From Ruminococcaceae bacterium HV4-5-B5C (GTDB lineage Bacteria > Bacillota > Clostridia > Oscillospirales > Acutalibacteraceae), in NCBI GenBank assembly GCA_900184925.1, contig FXYJ02000001.1:372001-436000 (forward strand): a stretch of DNA of 64,000 nucleotides, given 5' to 3'. The notes below the pieces were generated by a model that searched no databases, was not told the origin of the DNA, and worked only from the letters and a program-made list of their open reading frames with translations. Both the position numbers and the translations under genes were made by a program. Every line of letters starts with the position of its first letter. The first letter of the stretch is position 1. Of this stretch, positions 50,762 through 59,103 are shown one piece after another.

Positions 50762-52039
50762 TCAGATTTTTTCAAGTGCCTGCCCAAGATCCCAGATGAG
50801 GTCGTCGGGATCCTCGAGGCCGACGGAAATACGGATGGTCTCCGGCCCGAAGCCTGCCGCACGCTGCTCCTCCGGGGTAAGCTGCTGGTGCGTTGTGCTG
50901 GAGGGGTGGATGACAAGAGATTTCGCGTCGGCCACATTGGCGAGCTGCGAAAAGATCTGCAGTTCGTCGATCAGTCTGCGGGCTTCTTTTTCACCGCCGC
51001 GGACCGAGAAGGTAAAGATGGAGCCTGCGCCCTTCGGCAGATACTTCGCCGATAATCCGTGGTACCGGTTCGAGGCGAGCCCGGGGTAGTTGACTTCCTG
51101 CACCTTCGGGTGCTTCGAGAGGAATTCCGTGATCTTTTCCGTGTTGGAGACATGCTTCGCCACGCGTAGGGAGAGGGATTCGAGGCTCTGGATGAACAGC
51201 CAGGAGTTAAATGCGGAAAGCGTCGCGCCGGTGTCGCGGAGGAGCTGTGCACGGATTTTCGTGACGAAAGCCGCAGCGCCGAGGTCGGCGTATTTGATGC
51301 CGTGGTAGCTGTTGTCGGGCTCCGTAAAGCCGGGGAATTTGCCGGATGTCCAGTCAAAATTGCCGCCGTCCACAATTACGCCGCCGATTGACGTGCCGTG
51401 CCCGCCGATGAATTTTGTCGCCGAATGTACGACAACGTTTGCACCGTGCTCGAACGGGCGGAACAGGTATGGGGTTGCAAATGTGTTGTCGACGATGACC
51501 GGAATTTTATGTTTCTTTGCAATCTCGCCGACCGCGTCGAAGTCGATGACGTTGATTCCGGGGTTGCCGAGGGTTTCGTAATAGAGTGCCTTCGTCTTTG
51601 GAGTGATGGCTTTTTCAAAATTGCTTACATCGTCCGGGTCGACAAACACGGTTTGAATGCCGTATTTCGGCAGCGTGTGGGCAAACAGATTGTAAGTCCC
51701 GCCGTACAGCGTGCTGGCCGAGACAATCTCATCGCCTGCACCCGCAATGTTCAGAATGGCGTATGTCACGGCCGCAGCGCCGGAAGCCACTCCAAGAGCC
51801 GCGGAACCGCCCTCCAGCGCCGCGATGCGCTGCTCGAAGACGTCGGTTGTGGGATTGGTCAGGCGTGAGTAGATGTTCCCCGGGATTTTCAGCCCGAAGC
51901 GGCCCTCCGCCTCGTCGGTGTCCTTAAAAACATAGGAGGTGGTCTGGTAAATCGGCACGGCCCTCGCACCCGTCGCCGGGTCAGGCTTCTGGCCTGCCTG
52001 CACCTGAAGGGTATCAAATCCGAATTTTCTCTCGCTCAT
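50762..52039 (-). CDS. metY: O-acetylhomoserine sulfhydrylase
   Basis: 425-residue PLP enzyme of the Cys/Met metabolism family that makes homocysteine from O-acetylhomoserine and sulfide (some also act on O-acetylserine). The PLP lysine is in [50 protein letters not shown] (in part: [13 protein letters not shown]) is the family start. The length of about 425 favours MetY over the shorter MetB/MetC/MetI. ATG at 52039 after AAAGG; a TTG at 52045 is possible. Its 295-base leader contains a Met/Cys-rich ORF and a terminator, suggesting transcription attenuation. Confidence 0.92.
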   Translation of the reverse strand: MSERKFGFDTLQVQAGQKPDPATGARAVPIYQTTSYVFKDTDEAEGRFGLKIPGNIYSRLTNPTTDVFEQRIAALEGGSAALGVASGAAAVTYAILNIAGAGDEIVSASTLYGGTYNLFAHTLPKYGIQTVFVDPDDVSNFEKAITPKTKALYYETLGNPGINVIDFDAVGEIAKKHKIPVIVDNTFATPYLFRPFEHGANVVVHSATKFIGGHGTSIGGVIVDGGNFDWTSGKFPGFTEPDNSYHGIKYADLGAAAFVTKIRAQLLRDTGATLSAFNSWLFIQSLESLSLRVAKHVSNTEKITEFLSKHPKVQEVNYPGLASNRYHGLSAKYLPKGAGSIFTFSVRGGEKEARRLIDELQIFSQLANVADAKSLVIHPSSTTHQQLTPEEQRAAGFGPETIRISVGLEDPDDLIWDLGQALEKI

Positions 52040-52093
52040 TGTCAATCAACCTTTCAAAATAAAATATTGAATGGATTCCTCAGAAAAGAATAG

Positions 52094-52131
52094 AAAAAGG
52101 GCTGGCAGGTTTTTGACCCGACAGCCCTTTT
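52094..52131 (-). terminator. Leader terminator (attenuator) upstream of metY
   Basis: In the metY transcript AAAAGGGCUG (52131-52122) pairs with CAGCCCUUUU (52104-52095), extended by five more pairs around a CAAAA loop, then a U-rich run. It lies 28 bases after the leader ORF stop and 55 before metY. AGUAAAAGGG (52134-52125) can instead pair over 10 bp (one G-U) with CCCUUUUGCU (52176-52167) at the end of the leader ORF, which would prevent the terminator. Confidence 0.82.
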
Positions 52132-52159
52132 ACTTATGGTGTTGTACGTTCGCGCAGGT

Positions 52160-52273
52160 TTACAACAGCAAAAGGGTTCGGTCATGTTCCATTTTGGGCA
52201 TGCCGCAGTACATGATGCACATCGAGCACATCATGCAGTCCATTTTACTGTTGTTCCAAATTTGCCTTTTCAT
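52160..52273 (-). CDS. Met/Cys-rich leader peptide of metY (37 aa)
   Basis: Too short for usual gene calling. Reading leftwards from the ATG at 52273 (ribosome site AAAGGGG with an 8-base gap) to TAA at 52160 it encodes 37 residues, of which 8 are Met and 4 are Cys, concentrated in MDCMMCSMCIMYCGMPKM (residues 11-28). The last codons contain the antiterminator strand. Stalling at Met or Cys codons would leave that strand free and let metY be read; finishing translation would cover it and allow termination. The cysteines also spell CxxCxxCxxxC, so a metal-binding microprotein is the alternative. Confidence 0.75.
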   Translation of the reverse strand: MKRQIWNNSKMDCMMCSMCIMYCGMPKMEHDRTLLLL

Positions 52274-52339
52274 GGCTGAATCCCCTTTCTTAAATGATTA
52301 GTAGATATATATGCTTTATACACTAATTTCCATGCACCT

Positions 52340-52368
52340 ATACTATTCCATGTCTCCCGATTTGTCAA
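52340..52368 (-). promoter_or_regulatory. Promoter of the metY leader
   Basis: On the minus strand TTGACA (52368-52363), a 17-base spacer and TAGTAT (52345-52340). Transcription would start near 52333, 60 bases before the leader ORF. Confidence 0.72.
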
Positions 52369-52420
52369 GACCTTTTTTTCATTTGCTTTTTCTCTGTGGT
52401 AAAAGGCGCCGGTGCACGTC

Positions 52421-52449
52421 TTGACATCCGGTAAATTATGTGTTAGCCT
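52421..52449 (+). promoter_or_regulatory. Promoter of the MetE-like gene
   Basis: TTGACA (52421-52426), a 17-base spacer and TAGCCT (52444-52449) with an extended TGT. The leader of about 85 bases contains small hairpins (GGTT-N5-AACC near 52468-52481) but no riboswitch I know. The two methionine-related promoters are back to back, 52 bases apart at their -35 elements. Confidence 0.5.
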
Positions 52450-52540
52450 CGTTACCAACGCGGGGATGGTTAGGCCAACCGTTCCTGCCGCATGTTAAAA
52501 TTCCGAAGTCACTTTTACTTTTTAATAAGGAGTAATCAAC

Positions 52541-53677
52541 ATGGAGAATGAAAGACAAAGAGTACTTCCGAGAGCAGTTCCGCCGTTCCGGGCCGATATT
52601 GTAGGGAGTTTCCTGAGACCGGAAGCAATTAAACAGGCACGTCTGCAAAGGCAGAATCATGAGATTTCAGCGGAAGAGCTTCGCGCAGTTGAAGATGCTG
52701 AGATCCGGAAATTAATCAGAAAAGAAAAAGAGGCCGGGTTGCAGGGCGTAACGGACGGGGAATTCCGCCGTTCGTGGTGGCATCTTGATTTCATGTGGGG
52801 GCTGAACGGCGTTGAAAAGAAAGCTGCCGAAGAAGGCTATCGCTTTCACGGCCTTGAAACAAGAGGGGAAACGGTCCGGCTTACCGGGAAAATCAAATTT
52901 CAGGATCATCCGTTTTTGAAGGATTTTGCATTTCTCAAAAGCGAGGCGGGCGATTCCGCCGTTGCGCGCCAGACAATCCCGTCGCCCGCGCAGTTCTGGG
53001 TTGAACTCATGCGCGCCGGCAATCAGGAGGAAACGGCATCTGTTTACCCGAACCGCGACGATCTGGCGCAGGACGTTGTAAATGCTTACCGTGACGCAGT
53101 TCAGGCATTTTATCAGGCAGGCTGCCGGAATCTCCAGTTGGACGACTGTACCTGGGGCATGCTCGTCGACCCGAATTACAGGAATATGGTTCAGAAATCC
53201 GGCGGTGACCCGGACAGAGAAGCGGAGTTTTACGCAGAGCTGGACAGTCAGGCGATTCAGGGCCACCCTACGGATATGGCTGTCAACATGCACGTCTGCC
53301 GGGGAAATTATCACTCGACCTGGGCGGGTTCCGGCGGTTATGAGCCGGTTGCCAAAACCCTTTTCGGAAAAGTAGGGGTCGACGCATTTTATCTGGAATA
53401 TGACTCCGATCGTGCCGGGGGGTTCGAACCCCTGCGCTTCATGAATAACCAGATGGTTGTTTTGGGGCTGATTACGTCAAAACAGCCGGAACTGGAAGAG
53501 AAGGAACAGGTTAAGCGGCGCATTCAAGAGGCAGCGGCGTTCCTTCCGTATGAGCGGCTGTGCCTGAGCACCCAGTGTGGATTCGCTTCCACGGAAGAAG
53601 GAAATCTTCTGACGGAAGAAGATCAGTGGAAAAAAGTCCGCCTGGTCCGTGAAATTGCGGACGAAGTCTGGGGATAA
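52541..53677 (+). CDS. MetE-like cobalamin-independent methyltransferase (YxjG/YxjH type)
   Basis: 378-residue protein like the C-terminal catalytic half of cobalamin-independent methionine synthase, as in Bacillus YxjG/YxjH. The zinc-type region is visible as NMHVCRGNYHSTW and the last Cys in LSTQCGFAS; VTDGEFRRSWWHLDF and DDCTWGMLVDP are family motifs. It probably transfers a methyl group to homocysteine from a donor that need not be methyl-tetrahydropteroyltriglutamate. The ATG follows AAGGAGT. Divergent from metY, which supplies homocysteine. Confidence 0.88.
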   Translation: MENERQRVLPRAVPPFRADIVGSFLRPEAIKQARLQRQNHEISAEELRAVEDAEIRKLIRKEKEAGLQGVTDGEFRRSWWHLDFMWGLNGVEKKAAEEGYRFHGLETRGETVRLTGKIKFQDHPFLKDFAFLKSEAGDSAVARQTIPSPAQFWVELMRAGNQEETASVYPNRDDLAQDVVNAYRDAVQAFYQAGCRNLQLDDCTWGMLVDPNYRNMVQKSGGDPDREAEFYAELDSQAIQGHPTDMAVNMHVCRGNYHSTWAGSGGYEPVAKTLFGKVGVDAFYLEYDSDRAGGFEPLRFMNNQMVVLGLITSKQPELEEKEQVKRRIQEAAAFLPYERLCLSTQCGFASTEEGNLLTEEDQWKKVRLVREIADEVWG

Positions 53678-53705
53678 TGCAAGAAGTATAAAACCCCATA
53701 GCGCC

Positions 53706-53747
53706 AAAATCCCGTCTTCCAGAGTTTTAGGAAGACGGGATTTTTTG
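53706..53747 (+). terminator. Terminator of the MetE-like gene
   Basis: AAAATCCCGTCTTCC (53706-53720) pairs with GGAAGACGGGATTTT (53730-53744) followed by TT. The next 200 bases to the DUF438 gene hold nothing I can support. Confidence 0.88.
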
Positions 53748-53951
53748 CTGTCTGCCCGGTTGTTCCGGAGCGACAGGGAGTTTTCTTTCAACCTGAAACA
53801 TCTGCCTTGTGAAAAATCTGTTGCCAGTCGATGGGCCTTCGCTGCTTGCGCAGCGCTGTCTTTTTCATTTTGGATGAATGACGTGGGAAAGACACGGGAA
53901 TCACTAAAACGAGAGTTTGCGATGAATTAAAAAGCAGAGGGAGGAATTTTT

Positions 53952-55151
53952 GTGAGTGAGGAAATCAATAACCGGGAATACCGCGGGAAAGTTTTGAAGG
54001 ATTTGATCACTCAGCTGCACAGCGGAAAAACCGTAGAAGAGGTCAAAGGACAGTTTGCTTCTGCGTTCGATGGGGTATCCGCGGAGGAAATTGCACAGGC
54101 GGAGCAGGCTCTTGTAGAGAATGGCCTTCCGGTTTCCGAGATTCAGCGTCTCTGCGATGTGCATGCGGCTGTGTTCAAAGGTTCCATTGAAGAAATTCAT
54201 CAGCCTTCTGATCCTTCTAAGATTCCGGGACATCCCGTCAATACCCTGAAACGGGAAAACAGGGCCGTTGAAAAAACCATTGACGGGATTCGTGAAAAAC
54301 TTACCCGCCCGTCCGACGGCAGCAACAAAGAAATTCAAACTGACCTAGAACGCCTCTCGGAGATCGACCGTCACTATCTGAAAAAGGAGAATCTTCTTTT
54401 TCCCTATCTGGAGAAATACGGCATTACGACTCCCGCCAAGGTAATGTGGGGGGTGGATGATGAGATTCGCGCGCAGCTTAGGAAGATCCGGGAGGAATAC
54501 CCGGAAAAGGGTGCGGGGAAACTTGGCAAATCCATTGAGCAGCTTCTTACCAAAATCACCGAGATGATTTTTAAGGAAGAAAACATTCTGCTGCCGATGC
54601 TGCTCGAAAATCTCACGCAGGATGAGTGGAAGCGCATTGCCGAGGAAAGCGGCGAGCTCGGCTACTGCCTGATCGGCCCGGTGCCGCCGTGGAGACCGGC
54701 AGCGAAGGAAGAAAAAGAGGCCGTTCGGCAGGAGGAAAAATCGCCCGGCACGATCACCCTGCCGACAGGCGTTCTGAAAACGGAAGAGCTTATTCGGATG
54801 CTCGACACACTGCCGGTTGACATCACTTTCGTCGACCGGGACGGCACGGTAAAATACTTTTCACAGAGTGCGGAACGAATCTTTCCTCGCACAAAGGCAG
54901 TAATCGGCCGCAAAGTCGCGAACTGTCATCCCCCGGCCAGTGTGCACATCGTCGAGAAACTCGTTGAAGAATTTCAAAACGGGAGAAAAGATCATGAGGA
55001 TTTCTGGATTGACGCGGGAGAGAAGTATATTTTGATTCGCTATTTTGCTGTTCGAAGCGAAAACGGCGAATACCTCGGAGTGCTGGAGGTGACGCAGGAC
55101 ATCCGCCCCGTTCAGAAGATTCACGGGGAAAAACGTCTGGTCTCGGAATGA
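53952..55151 (+). CDS. DUF438 / hemerythrin-like / PAS domain protein
   Basis: 399 residues. An N-terminal DUF438 domain (about 1-85; VLKDLITQLHSGKTVEEVK), a hemerythrin-like HHE region (about 90-235; GHPVNTLKRENRAVE, IDRHYLKKENLLFPYLEKYG and IFKEENILLPMLLE), and a C-terminal PAS domain (about 280-390; LPVDITFVDRDGTVKYFSQSAERIF). Such proteins are found in anaerobes near Hcp and are thought to sense or handle NO or O2 through a di-iron or heme site (family knowledge, not proven here). GTG start at 53952. The cupin gene follows by 29 bases. Confidence 0.85.
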   Translation: MSEEINNREYRGKVLKDLITQLHSGKTVEEVKGQFASAFDGVSAEEIAQAEQALVENGLPVSEIQRLCDVHAAVFKGSIEEIHQPSDPSKIPGHPVNTLKRENRAVEKTIDGIREKLTRPSDGSNKEIQTDLERLSEIDRHYLKKENLLFPYLEKYGITTPAKVMWGVDDEIRAQLRKIREEYPEKGAGKLGKSIEQLLTKITEMIFKEENILLPMLLENLTQDEWKRIAEESGELGYCLIGPVPPWRPAAKEEKEAVRQEEKSPGTITLPTGVLKTEELIRMLDTLPVDITFVDRDGTVKYFSQSAERIFPRTKAVIGRKVANCHPPASVHIVEKLVEEFQNGRKDHEDFWIDAGEKYILIRYFAVRSENGEYLGVLEVTQDIRPVQKIHGEKRLVSE

Positions 55152-55180
55152 CGGCAGGTTTGAGAAAGGAAGCGGACCTT

Positions 55181-55519
55181 ATGGAAGCCCATTCCCTCAA
55201 AAATATTGAGTTTCAAAAGGTACTGAATCTGTCCGCGCTGGTGGAGTATCAGCCCGGTCAGGTTGTAAGCCGGACCCTTGTGCAGAACAGTGCGGTCAGC
55301 GTCACTCTGTTCGCGTTCGACGCAGGTGAGGAAATCAGCTCGCATTCTTCAACCGGCGACGCGATGGTGACGGTTCTCGAGGGGAAGTCGTGCATCACGG
55401 TTGGGGAGCAATCTTTTTCCGTGACGGGAGGAGAGACAATAGTGATGCCGGCTGGTATTCCGCACGCCGTAGCGGCGGATGGGAGATTCAAAATGCAGCT
55501 TACGGTTGTGTTTCCTTAA
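55181..55519 (+). CDS. Cupin-domain protein
   Basis: 112-residue single cupin barrel. The two cupin motifs are recognisable (SSHSSTGDAMVTVLEGKSCI and GETIVMPAGIPHAVAA), but motif 1 has His-Ser-Ser rather than the usual HxH, so metal binding may be altered. ATG at 55181 after AAAGGAA. It is between the DUF438 sensor and ferredoxin genes and probably cotranscribed with them. Confidence 0.82.
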   Translation: MEAHSLKNIEFQKVLNLSALVEYQPGQVVSRTLVQNSAVSVTLFAFDAGEEISSHSSTGDAMVTVLEGKSCITVGEQSFSVTGGETIVMPAGIPHAVAADGRFKMQLTVVFP

Positions 55520-55556
55520 AAGGCGAAAAAGACAGGGATAAAAAGAGGTGAATTTC

Positions 55557-55745
55557 ATGAAAGCAAAACTTGACAGAAGCGGCTGCATTTCCTGCGGCCT
55601 CTGTACGCAGATATGCCCCGATGTTTTCCGGATGGGCGACGATGGGATCGCTGAGGTTTACCGCGAAGATGTCCCGAAAGACATGGAAGGCATTGCTGTG
55701 GAAGCACAGGAGGGGTGTCCTGTTTCGGTGATCACGGTAGATTGA
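55557..55745 (+). CDS. Ferredoxin, single [4Fe-4S]
   Basis: 62-residue electron carrier with one [4Fe-4S] site: CISCGLCTQICP plus Cys in EGCPVSV. Short acidic linker between. ATG at 55557; a GTG at 55548 is inside the AGAGGTG ribosome site. As last gene of the DUF438-cupin-ferredoxin group it may supply electrons to the hybrid-cluster protein encoded convergently. Confidence 0.92.
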   Translation: MKAKLDRSGCISCGLCTQICPDVFRMGDDGIAEVYREDVPKDMEGIAVEAQEGCPVSVITVD

Positions 55746-55758
55746 TTTTAATTAAAAA

Positions 55759-55790
55759 AGCGGCGGCCTTTTCGGTAGAAGGCTGCCGCT
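55759..55790. terminator. Terminator between the ferredoxin and hcp genes
   Basis: AGCGGCGGCCTT (55759-55770) pairs with AAGGCTGCCGCT (55779-55790) with one G-T pair. The run of A before it would be a U-tract for leftward transcripts from hcp. Confidence 0.7.
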
Positions 55791-55860
55791 CGCTTGTGTA
55801 GCGAAACTACCGGCGGTGCCGGTTACATAATTCTTCCCGCATGATATCTCCTGCCGAAAG

Positions 55861-55889
55861 CAACCGGTGCGGCATTGCCGCACCGGTTG
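55861..55889. repeat. Perfect 14-bp inverted repeat with one-base centre, downstream of hcp
   Basis: CAACCGGTGCGGCA (55861-55874), T, TGCCGCACCGGTTG (55876-55889). It lies 9 bases after the hcp stop with no U-run; a smaller palindrome ACCGGC-GGT-GCCGGT lies at 55809-55823. Perhaps an mRNA 3' stabilising hairpin. Confidence 0.6.
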
Positions 55890-55898
55890 TGTCGTTTG

Positions 55899-57743
55899 TC
55901 AGTTCAGCTGGTTTAATCGGTACAGTACTCCGTTAACGTCAATTCCGTGAACCGCGCAAGCGTCCCGGAGTGATTCCATCTGGGAGGCGGGGCAGCCGAG
56001 GCAGTGCATTCCGCAGCTCATTAAAATCGGTTCCGCTTCCGGATTCATGCGAAGGATTTCGCCAATGAGCGTGTCACCTGTTATGGTTCCTTCCGCGGCT
56101 TCCTCCTGCGGTTCAAAGAAATTCTGAATATCGTCCTCAACAGTTGAAATCCCGGCGATTCCGAAGTTTTCCACCAGCACCTTTGCGACGTTGGGAGACA
56201 GGAATGCAGGCAGCGTGGGGCCGAGGTGGATGTTCTTTACGCCGAGGGACAGAAGTGCCAGCAGAACAATGACCGCTTTCTGTTCGTACCACGCGATATT
56301 GTAGACGATCGGCAGATCGTTAATGTCGTCGAGTCCAAACACTTCCTTAAGCTTGAGCGCGATGACCGCAAGCGAGTAGCTGTCGTTGCACTGGCCGGCG
56401 TCGAGCACACGCGGAATACCGCCGATATCGCCGAGGTTAAGCTTGTTGTACTTGTACTTCGCGCAGCCCGCGGTCAGAATAACCGCGTCTTTGGGAAGGG
56501 CGTTCGCAAAGTCAGTGTAGTAATTTCTGGATTTCGCACGGCCGTCGCAGCCAGCCATCACGACAAATTTCTTGATTGCGCCGGATTTTACCGCGTCCAC
56601 AATCTGGTCGGCGAGTGCGAGAACCTGATCATGTGCAAAGCCTCCGATGATTTCACCGGTTTCCAGTTCGGTCGGGGGAGCGCAGCGCTTTGCATGGGCG
56701 ATCAGTGCGGAAAAATCTTTTTCTTCTCCGGGGCCGCCCGGAATGTGAGGGCACCCGGGGTAGCTTACGGTGCCCGTCGTATAAACGCGGTTTTTGTAGC
56801 TGTCTTTCGGAGGGACAAGGCAGTTTGTCGTCATCAGGACCGGCCCGTTGAAGGCTTCAAACTCTTCCTTCTGTTTCCACCAGGCGTTTCCGTAGTTGCC
56901 GATAAAGTGCGGGTACTTCTTAAACGCGGGATAATAGTGCGCAGGCAGCATTTCGGAATGGGTATAGACGTCGACACCGGTGCCCTCGGTCTGTTTCAGC
57001 AGCATTTCAAGGTCGCGCAGGTCATGCCCCGAAATCAGGATGCCGGGATTTTTGCCGACTCCCAGATTTACCTTTGTGATCTCCGGCTTGCCGTAAGTGG
57101 AAGTGTTTGCATCGTCGAGCAGAGCCAGCGCATCGACGCCGTATTTTCCTGTTTCCAGTGTCAGAGCGACAAGGTCATTGACGCCGAGGGAATCATCCAG
57201 TGTCTTTGCAAGCGTGCTCTGAAGAAACGCGTCGATTGCTTCGTTTTCTTTGCCGAGTGCGTTTGCATGCTTCAGGTAAGCTGCCATGCCCTTGAGACCG
57301 TAGACAATCAGCTCCCGCAGGCTGCGGATGTCTTCATTTTCTGTAGTGAGAATGCCAACGGCGGAAGCTTTGGCTGCAAACCCCGCTTTGTCAGCATTCC
57401 ACAGCGCCGCCTCGGAGAGGTTTTCGGAATGATCCAGCTGGCCGAGCAGTTCTGCCTTGCGGCTGAGTGTGCATTCGATGCGTTTGGTGATGAAATCCGG
57501 GTCGAAGTTCGCGTTGGTAATGGTTACAAACAGGTTCTCTGTGACGAGATGGTTGATTTTGGGGGCGACAGGCTTGTTTTCTTTGCGCAGGTGCGCGGCA
57601 ACTTCCGACAGACCCTTGGTCGCGTAAATGAGCAGATCCTGAAGCCCGGCGGTTTCCGATGTTTTCCCGCAGACGCCCGCCTGTGTGCAGCCGGAGTTCC
57701 CGGCAGTTTCCTGACATTGATAACAGAACATTTTGTTTTCCAT
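55899..57743 (-). CDS. hcp: Hybrid-cluster protein (hydroxylamine reductase) fused to DUF1858
   Basis: Iron-sulfur-oxygen hybrid-cluster protein of anaerobes, credited with NO reduction and hydroxylamine reduction; cytosolic. 614 residues, about 60-70 more than a usual Hcp. The N-terminal cluster motif [13 protein letters not shown]...VCGK is intact and hybrid-cluster regions (GYP-type [33 protein letters not shown]) follow. The extra C-terminus (about 545-614) is a DUF1858 domain, [28 protein letters not shown]. Starts after AGGAGGAG, 19 bases behind the DUF488 gene, and shares that gene's regulated promoter. Confidence 0.93.
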   Translation of the reverse strand: MENKMFCYQCQETAGNSGCTQAGVCGKTSETAGLQDLLIYATKGLSEVAAHLRKENKPVAPKINHLVTENLFVTITNANFDPDFITKRIECTLSRKAELLGQLDHSENLSEAALWNADKAGFAAKASAVGILTTENEDIRSLRELIVYGLKGMAAYLKHANALGKENEAIDAFLQSTLAKTLDDSLGVNDLVALTLETGKYGVDALALLDDANTSTYGKPEITKVNLGVGKNPGILISGHDLRDLEMLLKQTEGTGVDVYTHSEMLPAHYYPAFKKYPHFIGNYGNAWWKQKEEFEAFNGPVLMTTNCLVPPKDSYKNRVYTTGTVSYPGCPHIPGGPGEEKDFSALIAHAKRCAPPTELETGEIIGGFAHDQVLALADQIVDAVKSGAIKKFVVMAGCDGRAKSRNYYTDFANALPKDAVILTAGCAKYKYNKLNLGDIGGIPRVLDAGQCNDSYSLAVIALKLKEVFGLDDINDLPIVYNIAWYEQKAVIVLLALLSLGVKNIHLGPTLPAFLSPNVAKVLVENFGIAGISTVEDDIQNFFEPQEEAAEGTITGDTLIGEILRMNPEAEPILMSCGMHCLGCPASQMESLRDACAVHGIDVNGVLYRLNQLN

Positions 57744-57762
57744 TTGCTGCTCCTCCTGTTTA

Positions 57763-58227
57763 TTAAAAAACTTTTTGGATTTTCTCGCAAGTGTTTACTC
57801 CAACCCGGTCCCCTGCACGTTCCAGAAGTGCGAGAAGGACCTCGCTGTGAGAATGCCGTTTTGCGGTGGCCGTGCCGATCAGGCAGACGCCGGAATACTT
57901 GCCGTAATGCTCCTGAAAATAAGCGGAGGCATTTCTGGCCTCCATGGAACGACCGTATTCCTGTGCATATTGATCCCAGCGGACCCAATGATGGAGATAA
58001 CGGTCCAGAAGTTCCGGCTCCGGCGTGAAAAAACGGTCATGGATATAATCGGCCTGACAGATTTTCGGGATCAGGTAAGCGAGATCCTTTTTCTTTGTGA
58101 AGCCGCAGAGCTGCGATTCGTTTCTTAACCGTACATCCAGTACGAGATCCGCATGACTTTGCAGAATTTTGTCAAAGAATTCGGATGCAGACGTCTGATA
58201 AGCGCTGATTTCAAACAGATCGCCCAT
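57763..58227 (-). CDS. DUF488 family protein
   Basis: 154-residue protein of the DUF488 family (YeaO-like, unknown function). [29 protein letters not shown] and the C-terminal [23 protein letters not shown] (in part) are typical; family members often have Cys-His residues of possible metal or redox role. ATG at 58227 after GGAGG. First gene of the regulated pair with hcp, so it is probably part of the response to nitrosative stress. Confidence 0.8.
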   Translation of the reverse strand: MGDLFEISAYQTSASEFFDKILQSHADLVLDVRLRNESQLCGFTKKKDLAYLIPKICQADYIHDRFFTPEPELLDRYLHHWVRWDQYAQEYGRSMEARNASAYFQEHYGKYSGVCLIGTATAKRHSHSEVLLALLERAGDRVGVNTCEKIQKVF

Positions 58228-58253
58228 CGTTCTCACCTCCGTTTTCTGCCCTG

Positions 58254-58296
58254 ATTGTACCGGACTTTTAAATGCCTGGATGTTGCAGGCGCAACA
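58254..58296 (-). promoter_or_regulatory. Promoter and class II activator site of the DUF488-hcp operon
   Basis: A palindrome TGTTGC-AGGC-GCAACA (58281-58296) is centred 41.5 bases upstream of the start predicted from TACAAT (58259-58254, minus strand; start near 58247). This is the standard spacing for activation by a Crp/Fnr-family dimer. There is no recognisable -35. Confidence 0.75.
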
Positions 58297-58345
58297 CAAA
58301 ATCAAAAAATCATTCGAATCGGGATTGGAGAAGGGATAGAAAAAA

Positions 58346-58374
58346 GAGGGTACCTGCCGTCGGCAGGTACCCTC
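58346..58374 (-). terminator. Terminator of the Crp/Fnr-type regulator gene
   Basis: GAGGGTACCTGCCG (58346-58359) pairs with CGGCAGGTACCCTC (58361-58374) with a one-base centre. On the minus strand it is followed by a run of T, 22 bases after the regulator's stop. Confidence 0.85.
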
Positions 58375-58395
58375 CCCCAGAAAAGAAGCTGCTTA

Positions 58396-59064
58396 TTAAA
58401 TTACTGCTTTGAGGACATATGTGTTTTTGTCGTAATCCAGCAGCCCGTCGGACTTCATGCGGGAAAGCTCTCTCGTCAGAGCGCTTCGGTCCACACATAA
58501 ATAGTCGGCGAGTTCAAGGCGGCCCAGAGGGGAGACGAAGGCTTTTGTCCCGTTGAATTGAACCTGCTGGGAAAGCCAGGTCAGAATTCGTTCCCGAATT
58601 GATTTCTTCGACAGAACTTCCATCTTGTCCATCAGCTTTACATTTTTGTGTGCGATCAGAGTGACCATGTTCTCAACAAGCCGGTTATGGTAGACGCAGG
58701 CCCTGCTGCACACGCAGAGCACCCGGTGGAAAGACAGGCAGAGGATTTTGCAGTCGGTTGCCGCCTGAAAGGAAACAGTACTGCTGTCATACTCGCCGCA
58801 CACGAAGCTTTCCCCGAAAATCTCACCGTGCGTCATGACAGCCAGAATTGCTTTTCCGCCCCAAACGTCTTCTTTCACCATATGGACGGTTCCTTCCACC
58901 ACGACCCCGATCTGTTTTATTTCAGCGCCTTCCAGAAAAATGAACTCCGATTTTTGATAATCCCGGAATGCCGCCCCCAGGCAGCCCAGCATCGAAGACA
59001 GTTCCGATTCCTGTATATTCTCAAACAGACGAGAGTCCCTGATTTTTGCGATTTCATTCTGCAT
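58396..59064 (-). CDS. Crp/Fnr-family regulator, probable activator of hcp
   Basis: 222 residues: a cyclic-nucleotide-like sensor domain (about 10-130), a long dimer helix, and a winged helix at the C-terminus (LELADYLCVDRSALTRELSRMKSDG). The Cys-rich stretch CKILCLSFHRVLCVCSRAC is unlike Crp and could bind heme or an Fe-S cluster. Its recognition helix differs from FNR's (SALTREL rather than ETVSRNL), fitting a different DNA site. Palindromes with a GTTGC-N4-GCAAC core occur before hcp's operon and before this gene, so it resembles HcpR-type NO regulators (inference). ATG at 59064 after GAGGTG. Confidence 0.82.
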   Translation of the reverse strand: MQNEIAKIRDSRLFENIQESELSSMLGCLGAAFRDYQKSEFIFLEGAEIKQIGVVVEGTVHMVKEDVWGGKAILAVMTHGEIFGESFVCGEYDSSTVSFQAATDCKILCLSFHRVLCVCSRACVYHNRLVENMVTLIAHKNVKLMDKMEVLSKKSIRERILTWLSQQVQFNGTKAFVSPLGRLELADYLCVDRSALTRELSRMKSDGLLDYDKNTYVLKAVI

Positions 59065-59103
59065 AAGGATCACCTCGGCCAAAGCATAGCACAGAAACCG
59101 CTG

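Noticed and set aside
52040-52340. SAM riboswitch or T-box upstream of metY
   Set aside because: Neither the SAM-I core sequences nor the T-box AGGGTGGNACCGCG motif is present; the leader ORF and terminator explain the region better.
56226-58028. 600-codon plus-strand frame opposite hcp and DUF488
   Set aside because: Antisense of hcp, which has its cluster motifs; no ribosome site.
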